Source: Corbicula japonica
Lineage: Eukaryota > Mollusca > Bivalvia > Venerida > Cyrenidae
DNA length: 64,000 nt
Direction of reading: 5' to 3'
NCBI GenBank assembly: GCA_038501625.1
Contig: JAZAYU010000013.1
Span: 3,658,001-3,722,000, forward strand
Position 1 is the stretch's first letter, and every line of letters starts with the position of its first letter. A program made the translations under genes and the position numbers. Below the pieces are notes generated by a model that saw only the letters and a list, made by a program, of their open reading frames with translations, had not been told where the DNA came from and ran no database searches. This document shows, in pieces, positions 57,585 through 64,000 of this stretch.

Positions 57585-57665
57585 CCCTGACAGCTCAGTG
57601 GCTAACGCGTCCGGCTGTCATAGGTCTAACTTTTTTTTTTGACACAGGTTCGATTCACACTGACA
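57585..57665 (+). pseudogene. tRNA-like sequence (possible tRNA pseudogene or SINE head)
   Basis: GCTCAGTGGCTAACGCG resembles an A box, CTGTCAT an anticodon loop (GTC) and AGGTTCGATTCAC a B box. A poly-T interruption follows the anticodon arm. Stems pair poorly, so a working tRNA is unlikely. Confidence 0.35.
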
Positions 57666-57811
57666 CACGGCTTTTAAGGAAATATTTAAGATTTATATTT
57701 TTTTAAGTTTTACTGCAGTCATTTCAAAGTATATATTTTGCTTCAGTTAATTTTAACGCGAAAATAATTATTGTGTAAAAATTATTTAAAAAATGTAAAC
57801 AAAAAAACATA

Positions 57812-57903
57812 TTTCGAACCTACAACCTATAATAGCGTTTCTACCATTGCATTCTAAAGTGTTTACAAGACTGCGTCTTAGACCACTCGGCTAATGGGAC
57901 AAG
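57812..57903 (-). pseudogene. tRNA-like sequence, opposite orientation
   Basis: On the minus strand: TTAGCCGAGTGGTCTAAGAC, anticodon loop CTTGTAA (TGT), an extended variable region and GTAGGTTCGAA. It resembles a type II tRNA but the acceptor ends do not pair well. Confidence 0.4.
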
Positions 57904-58242
57904 TATTGGGAGCTTTACGCTTTGTATTTAACAACGATTAAAATATATTTCATTGTTTTCATGCAACGTCAATGTAAACACCCAATGTAAACATTGCCAA
58001 ATTACCGTTGTCTGATAATAAATGTGCAAATAAATAACTCTACATGAAATATTACTGAGAATATAAAAATTATCTACAGTACCTGACCCAGAAAAACTGT
58101 CTGATAATGGTGATAATGGTTGTAGAAAATTATTGAAGAATAGATGCTGGAAGGATGATTGAAAATGGCTGGTGACAAATAATTGTTTGTGAACACGACA
58201 GGTTACAGCTTTGATAACTATTTGAACTTGATTTGAACTTGA

Positions 58243-58479
58243 TTATCCCTTTCACAGATACAACTTCATTGTATGGGCGAACAGTTTAGATCCAGATCAG
58301 CCGGCGCGTCCATGCCATCTGATCAGGATCTAAAATGTTAGCTTTTTATTCATAAGGTTATTTCTGACCAAAATGCGACCAGTGCAGATCCTGATCAGAG
58401 GGCACAGACATGCCCGCTGATCTGGATCAACACTGGTTGCACATGTGTAAAAATGCGTATCTACGGAGGAAAGGGTTAA
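58243..58479. repeat. Family A repeat, complete (type II then type I)
   Basis: GCGAACAGTTTAGATCC opposite GGATCTAAAATGTTAGC; spacer AGGTTATTTCTGACC; type I half ending GGAAAGGGTTAA. Confidence 0.88.
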
Positions 58480-59552
58480 ATCATGATAACAGAAGACAGA
58501 TACTGATGTCCATTAGTGTAAGTTTGAACAGAAGATGTATGCATGCATGTTGCACAAAAAGTTAGAATATGTATGAAACATACACCATGATTTTATTAAT
58601 GTTAATATCTAACTACTGTCTAAGTCTGAAATAAATCTTTTTGAAAATCTTTCCAGTAAACTTCACATGCAAGCCTAATGTATACTTAAAAAGAAAACTG
58701 GCCTTACGTAAATTATTTACAAGTGTTAGCATTTATATGTGGGACAATGACTGAAAGATTTTTTCAAATTTTCTGTTGGATCAAATCTAATGAAAGAGCG
58801 AGGAAAACAAGATTTATTGCAGATTTCTACTGGTCTACATCAGATAGTATACTATCATCAATTTTCTGCACCACTTTTTGTGTAGGCACATGGCTAACTT
58901 CCCATATGTTCTACTGCTAGTCAGAGTCAAAGTAATTGCAAACACCAAATAAATTAAAGAGTTCAATTTTGGAGATCTACAGAAAATGGAAAAGGCTTAG
59001 AAACAAGCCTGCAGCCTAATTTTCTGTATATTGCCAAAATTGAACTCAAACGTATACTGAGATGTTAACAAAACCAATTGAGTCATCAACAAATGTTGGC
59101 TGTACAGGAATATTTATTGTAAGGATGAAGGCCATAATTTTAATTTAAAATTAGTGGGAGCTATTCTAAACCACTGAGCTTTCTAATTGGCTAACCAAAC
59201 CATACAATTCAATTTTGAATAAGTCCATGATAAAGTCTCTAAAAGTGACAAGAAACAGCCAATAAAGGTTCACAACCTTTATGAAATACGACATCAAATA
59301 GTTTTCTTTTTTTTTCATGAAAAGGGAGGTAATTTGAAAATAAGCAATTTCAACTCGTGTTAACATGAACGGTAAATAGAATATTTAAGAGTTCTTTTCA
59401 TAATCCCAAACTAAATGCTAAATTTCTTTTAGAAATCTTGTGTATTACTATTATTATTTTCCAACTGGCATTAATATAATGTTTCTTGAAAAGGTTGATA
59501 ACAAAATATTAAATAAGTGAAATCAGAATGATGTTCACGGCTGATGATGTGA
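58480..59552. other. Intron stretch, nothing recognised
   Basis: AT-rich; the short frames show no family signal. Confidence 0.45.
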
Positions 59553-59760
59553 ACTATAGTTTTCGGCGATATCCATAGTTATTGGTCCGATAACCATAGT
59601 TGATAACCATAGTTATTGACAATAACTATGGTTATCGCCCGATATCTAGGGTTTTCACCAATAACGATAGATACTGGGCGGTAACCCTAGTAATCGTCAA
59701 TAACTATGGTTATTGGGCCAATATCTATAGTTATTGGTCAATAACCATGGATATCATATT
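59553..59760. repeat. Cluster of ATAACCATAGTTATTG palindromic units
   Basis: About a dozen units of 16-18 bp, alternating ATAACCATAGTTATTG and CAATAACTATGGTTAT and variants (GATATCTAGGG, ATATCTATAGTTATTGG). Each unit is nearly self-complementary. No flanking TIR was found. Confidence 0.8.
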
Positions 59761-59769
59761 AATTGTGCA

Positions 59770-60358
59770 ATCCACTTGCCATAACCTGCATACACAACTC
59801 AAAATGTTTAAGTAGCAGATACAGATACATTGATCTTAAATGGTGAATTGTATGGTATATTTTCAGTGTATTAATAGTTTTATGTTTGAGGGACTGTTTA
59901 TTAAATAGATTTGTTAGATGTGTTTTTGATGCATTACATTAAAAAAATAAGAGGTAAGGCCTGCCAATAAATATAACATAATTATAAAAAATTCCAATGC
60001 AAAATGATAAAGTTGTAAGCTGCAAATCTGGAGAAGGGTCAAGGTAAGTTCTGAGGCTGTTTTTACTTAATATTCACTCTAAGGCTTCTACGTTATTTTT
60101 TATATAACTTTCCGGAGAAAAACAGTCCAACAATGTAGGCAAAGTACATCTTTATATCAAAGATCAGACATTAACTGCACCATCGTCATTAGTTCAAGGT
60201 TGTTACTGAACAACAAGCTTCAGTATTCCAAGGAAAAAAAAATACCCAATAACACCCTCGAAAACCAATTTCCATCAGCTCAACATGAGAATTGGGAAAG
60301 GTAAAGCAAGAAAAGAAAGCTCTTCATGACAAGCGTTCAAGCAGTTCTCGTAATGTTA
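59770..60358. other. Intron stretch, nothing recognised
   Basis: AT-rich; no assigned repeats. Confidence 0.45.
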
Positions 60359-60424
60359 ACCTTTAACCTGCTATTTGGGACCAGTGTAGACCCAACTCAT
60401 CCATAACTTATGGGTCTACACCGG

Positions 60425-60563
60425 GCCCAAGATCATAAAACTAAGCCCAAGATCATGAAACTGAAACTGGAGACTACTCTCAAATCTCAAGCATCTGATT
60501 GGAAACCAGTTCCTATTTCAGCCAATCTCGTGCTTGAGATTTGAGACTGGTCTCCAAACTCAG
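60425..60563. repeat. Family B palindrome next to alternative exon, first of two
   Basis: GGCCCAAGATCATAAAACTA, CTCTCAAATCTCAAGCATCT, then TGCTTGAGATTTGAGACTGG; the centre is rearranged (GGAAACCAGTTCC). It shares its end with the next copy. Confidence 0.8.
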
Positions 60564-60730
60564 GGCCCAAGATCATAAAACTAAGTTTTGAGATCAGTCT
60601 CAAATCTCAAGGATCTGATTGGCTGAAATGGCGACTGGTCGCCATTTCAGCCAATCAGATGCTTGAGATTTGAGACTGATCTCCAGATTTAGTTTTATGA
60701 TCTCCAGACCAGGTTAATGATCTTGGGCCC
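60563..60730. repeat. Family B palindrome next to alternative exon, second
   Basis: A near-perfect foldback: GGCCCAAGATCATAAAACTA to TAGTTTTATGATC and AATGATCTTGGGCC; centre ATGGCGACTGGTCGCCAT. It lies 140 bp downstream of the exon at 60870-60956. Confidence 0.9.
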
Positions 60731-60869
60731 CGATTGCTATTCAGTTTATACATTTCTCAAAAACACTCCTATGATTCATAAATTGACTGAACTAAATGAA
60801 ACAAAAGGCAAGTCCATTACACATCCTTAGCAGGGTAAAGGTTAAAGCCATAGACATGTAACTCATTAC

Positions 60870-60956
60870 CTCAAATAAACCAGTACTTAGTTTTCTTGTA
60901 CGCTGGGCTAGAGTTAATTGCTCTTGAACACTTTCTAGAGCGGCTTTGGAATATTT
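60870..60956 (-). CDS. GRK2/3 exon, RGS-homology domain segment, alternative copy 2
   Basis: 87 bp, 29 codons, phase 0 at both ends. The acceptor is CTTTTCAG and the donor is GAG|gtaatg (T at +5). The peptide starts KYSKAALESVQEQLTLAQ and ends TGLFE. It shares 17 of 29 residues with the exon at 61894-61980, has the same length and can splice to the same downstream exon, which begins PYLEEI. The reading frame is intact with no stop and both splice sites are present, so it is not an obvious relic. It lies 937 bp downstream of its partner, too far for simple steric exclusion; exclusive use would need another mechanism. Confidence 0.82.
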
Positions 60957-61520
60957 CTGAAAAGACAAGCAGACGACATGTTTTTAACATTTTCACAACA
61001 CCCAATACTGAAACATGACCATCTTTGATTACTGTCTAGTTTGGTTTGGCCGAGGTGACAGAACAATTTTTCTTTAAATTTTGGAGTAATTGTTTTTCAA
61101 CACTTTTCCCCCCTCTATTTTGATTTCTAACACGATTTTTCTGAACAATTTCAGCTGAAATGGAGGTTTCTGATAATTGGAGCAACAACCACAGAAAATG
61201 TATCCACTTCCTTACATGTAATATCGTGACAAGAACGCTAAAATTCCGGAAGTCAAATATCAGCAGTCTAAATTTCCCAGAATCCCTTTAATCAGTCAGA
61301 GAAAATATCGTAACATTTCTTTAAAATTAACTTAAATAGCACTACTTTTGCTTTTTCTAGAAAACTGAGAAGCTAAAAGGTTTCCTGCATCCATTTTTGG
61401 AGAAGCCATATTGCAATTTGAAGCATTTTCAGAACATCATGTGTATCTAATTAAATTACTAATACTTTCAAAGGCTTTGTGAAAAAGTACTTTATTGTAC
61501 AGAATATAAAGATAGATCAG

Positions 61521-61681
61521 TGCACAAAATCATAAAAATAAGATTGGAGACCAGTCTTAAATCTCAAGTATCTGACTTGCTGAAACGGCGACACTGCATT
61601 CGCCAGTCGCCGTTTCAGCCAATCAGATGCTATTAGATTTGAGACAGGTCTCCTGATTTAGTTTTATGATCATAGGCCCAG
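61521..61681. repeat. Family B palindrome between the two alternative exons
   Basis: GCACAAAATCATAAAAATAA to TTAGTTTTATGATCATAGGC. The central arms GAAACGGCGAC and GTCGCCGTTTC both carry C/G where the family has T/A. Confidence 0.88.
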
Positions 61682-61893
61682 TTCTCCATTGTGCTTAAAA
61701 TATACAAATTCTGTGGACCCATCATGAAAACCCCACTGCCCTCCAGCTGTACCTCTGTGAAAATGAAATGGAATAATCAAGATTTACAAAAGGACAAAGG
61801 TTCAAGTATTGTTAAGTCACACCTAGGCCACCAATTCCTAACAATGATCATAGAGGGCGCTGTTTGCATTTGAGGAAAATATCAACCAGTTAC

Positions 61894-61980
61894 CTCAAAG
61901 ATATCCTTATCTAAGGTTTTAGTTCGTTGTGCCATAGTTAATGCCTCCTGCACATGTTCTACCGCCTCTTTCGAGTAAGT
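61894..61980 (-). CDS. GRK2/3 exon, RGS-homology domain segment, alternative copy 1
   Basis: 87 bp, 29 codons, phase 0 at both ends. The acceptor is TTTTCAG and the donor is GAG|gtaact. The peptide starts TYSKEAVEHVQEALTMAQ and ends DIFE. It aligns with the late RGS-homology helix segment of GRK2 (YSK-A-EHVQ, then a loop ending D-[LI]-F-[QE]) that precedes the PYIEEI helix. The loop is about four residues longer than I recall for vertebrate GRK2. The exon at 60870-60956 encodes a variant of the same segment, so this is probably one of a mutually exclusive pair. Including both would also keep frame. The donor has C at +5, which suggests regulated use. Confidence 0.85.
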
Positions 61981-62152
61981 CTGAAAATATCCAACATAAA
62001 AACTAACAGGATGTTATACAAAATGAGTAAGATTTCACCACATTTTACTGTCATTTGAAAAAACTGTTTTTATTTAACCCTTTAACGAGTTGATTACAGG
62101 TTATACATCCTTATATTGTGAGTTTCTGAGTATCCTGCTAATTAAACCAACT

Positions 62153-62299
62153 GTGCCCAAGGTTGTGAAACTGAGCATGGAAACCAGACTCAAATCTCAA
62201 GCATCTGATTGGCTGAAATGGTGACCAGTCACCATTTCAGCCAATCAGATGTTTGAGATTTGAGACTGGTTTCTAATCTCAGTTTTATAACCTTAACCC
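62153..62299. repeat. Family B palindrome upstream of the first alternative exon
   Basis: GCCCAAGGTTGTGAAACTGA to CTCAGTTTTATAACCTTAAC. The centre ATGGTGACCAGTCACCAT carries T/A in both arms where others have C/G. Confidence 0.9.
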
Positions 62300-62460
62300 C
62301 TGATCTTGATCTTCACTGTCTGCCCATGAAACAATAGCCATATCCTATGGAGAGGTTAATGGGTTCATCATCTAATCTGTCCGTGCAACAGATGTGCCAG
62401 CTGATCTGGATCTACACTAGTTGCACACATGTAAAAACATGTATATATGGAGTAAAGGGT
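62300..62460. repeat. Family A repeat, broken copy
   Basis: TGATCTTGATCTTCACTGTC, then GCTGATCTGGATCTACACTA and the GGAGTAAAGGGTAA terminus. Confidence 0.65.
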
Positions 62461-62939
62461 AAAGAGGCCCCAAGATGAAGAGAATAAAGTATTGTATATT
62501 AAAAAGGACTCGATTTGAGCACGGCTGAATACTGCGTTACTAGGTTTAATCCAACCTTTTATTGTTCCAAGACTACCATTAATCCAGCAACTCACCAGTT
62601 TGTTCTATTTGCTTACTTGTTAACCTGCTATGTATTTCACTGTGACCAATTATTCATTTAAGATCAATTAAGTACATAGAAGTATTGACCTTCAAACAAT
62701 ATTCTTGGTCAATAACACTTAACAATGTTTTAAAACATTAAAACAAACCAGCAAAAAGCAATAAAATCGAAGTGCAATAGTTATGTGATGATACAGCAAA
62801 ATACAAGAGCTGTATGAAATTCATTTCGAACAATTGTTATTAATGCTCTCTGGCCGAGCTTAATAAAAAAATAAATAAATTTTAAAGGCTGAAGTGCATG
62901 TAGCTAAAACCCCTGTCAAACTATGTAAGTGACACACTA

Positions 62940-63009
62940 ATGAGCCTGCTGATCTGGATCTACGCTGTTTGCCTATGGATAACAGAGATTCCAAGGAGTA
63001 AAGAGTAAA
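62940..63009. repeat. Family A repeat, right end only
   Basis: CTGCTGATCTGGATCTACGC and AAGGAGTAAAGAGTAA. Confidence 0.65.
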
Positions 63010-63868
63010 AGGGTAAATTCAATTACATTATGCAAGTCAACAAGACACAGCAATGCAACTAAACCAGGTTTCTTTCTTAAATTCAAGTTATGAAACTTTT
63101 TCTGATAATTCCTATTGTGATGTCGGACAATAATGTTCTGTTTCAAAGCTCTTCTTTGAATGGTTTATGACAAAAGGTGTACCTAAACAAAAACTTAATG
63201 AAATGTTGCCCGCACAACAACATACCCCAATATAATAACCAGGGTTTTCCAAATAAAACCTGGTTGAAAAGCATAGTTCCTTTCCTAACAATGCATGTCT
63301 AATGAGTTACTGCACTAAAGCAGTTACTTTTGGTCTATATTGTTACTTCACCTCTTTTACGCCAGTGACTTCAATTAAAAATTATGTGCAGCTATTTTAA
63401 AAATAGTCACATCACTATATAAATCAAATCATCTATTTTAAGAAACTTTAATTGACATTTACTAACGATTTGAGTTCCAGCAGTATAATTCCGGAGAAAA
63501 TTAAAGCATTGCATTATTATTGATTAGATTGAAAAAGACAGTGACAAAAGACCTTCCTCTACAGACTTGATTATTTATTTACTTTGGTTGTGCCAAATCC
63601 CAGGAATTTTCTGTATGGTGAATGATAATTGTAGCCATTATCGTTTGCTCTGTTTGTTACACTGACTTAAGAAGTCTTGAAACTTCCAGACAATTGGAAT
63701 AAACAAGGTTTACATGGCTGTTATTCATAAAAGGATGTTAGAGGGAAAAACTTAATTCCTGGGCATACTGTGTTGACTAAAAGCACATAGTAATTTGTTG
63801 CTACCATAAGCCCACAATCACGGACGGCACAATATCAGAGGGAAGAAAAAGGCTAATGCTACAGTTCC
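63010..63868. other. Upstream intron stretch, nothing recognised
   Basis: Searched by eye for the preceding GRK RGS-homology exon (I-K-LL-C-H type) on the minus strand; none was found. Confidence 0.45.
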
Positions 63869-64000
63869 TTAACCCATTCCTGTATATATAATCATTTTTA
63901 CGCATGTGCGACCAGTGTAGATCCAGATCAGCAGGCACATCCCTGCCGTCTGATCAGGATCTGCACTGGTCGCATTTTGGTCAGAAATAACCTAATGAAT
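63869..64000. repeat. Family A repeat, left half cut by window edge
   Basis: TTAACCCATTCCTGTATATA, GCGACCAGTGTAGATCCAG opposite CTGCACTGGTCGC, and spacer GGTCAGAAATAACC. Confidence 0.85.

Larger units (their letters stand above)
1536..61980 (-). other. GRK2/3-type G-protein-coupled receptor kinase gene (partial, seven exons visible)
   Basis: Extent of the gene inside the window. The seven exons, joined in order with either alternative first exon, give one uninterrupted frame matching GRK2/GRK3 from the late RGS-homology domain to the kinase catalytic loop. GRK2-type kinases phosphorylate agonist-occupied receptors at the plasma membrane, bind Gbeta-gamma through a C-terminal PH domain and sequester G-alpha-q through the RGS-homology domain. 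The gene is open at both ends: the N-terminal exons should lie above 64000, and the DLG motif, kinase C-lobe and PH domain below position 1. Introns run from 0.9 kb to 16.8 kb and are packed with repeats. The kinase part is highly conserved and the RGS-homology part is more divergent, so a GRK2-like paralogue is possible. The subfamily call rests on remembered family sequence. Confidence 0.9.

Noticed and set aside
63010..64000. Possible upstream GRK exon
   Set aside because: No acceptor/donor-bounded segment on the minus strand resembled the preceding RGS-homology residues.

Overview
The window is animal nuclear DNA, most likely from a bivalve mollusc. There are no operons, the gaps between exons run to many kilobases, the DNA is AT-rich, and it is saturated with short foldback repeats. 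It also holds elements built like the bivalve 'pearl' family (Helentron-derived non-autonomous elements): a tandem core of about 145-172 bp, an ACGG microsatellite and short inverted ends. The species cannot be fixed from the sequence.

One gene can be supported. It lies on the minus strand and encodes a G-protein-coupled receptor kinase of the GRK2/3 (beta-adrenergic receptor kinase) type. Seven exons are visible, in transcription order 61894-61980, 60870-60956, 44010-44071, 25712-25763, 17703-17794, 8707-8806 and 1536-1748. Every junction keeps phase. They cover the C-terminal part of the RGS-homology domain, the link into the kinase and the kinase N-lobe up to the YRDLK catalytic loop. The first exons lie above 64000; the rest of the kinase and the PH domain lie below position 1. 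The first two visible exons are homologous to each other (87 bp, 29 codons, 17 of 29 residues identical). They look like an alternative pair and are the only exons here whose donor lacks G at position +5.

Almost everything else is intronic repeat. Family A is a double-hairpin element of about 240 bp (some 30 full or partial copies), built of two distinct hairpins around the spacer GGTTATTTCTGACC. Family B is a single palindrome of about 145 bp (about 17 copies), with five copies packed around the alternative exon pair. Pearl-like elements occupy 970-1250, 7190-8520, 9776-14202 (itself invaded twice), 14347-17577, 20210-21430 and 35079-37508. A minisatellite of 34-bp units fills 44971-50020. 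TIR elements with TA target duplications lie at 12521-14089, 20088-21562, 42344-42520 and 54563-55770, and two hAT-like MITEs at 7959-8163 and 22285-22481. Several insertions are nested, giving a relative history.

Most stretches not listed hold degenerate repeats or AT-rich intron sequence in which no coding signal was seen. Short reading frames there lack recognisable domains and are not annotated as genes.
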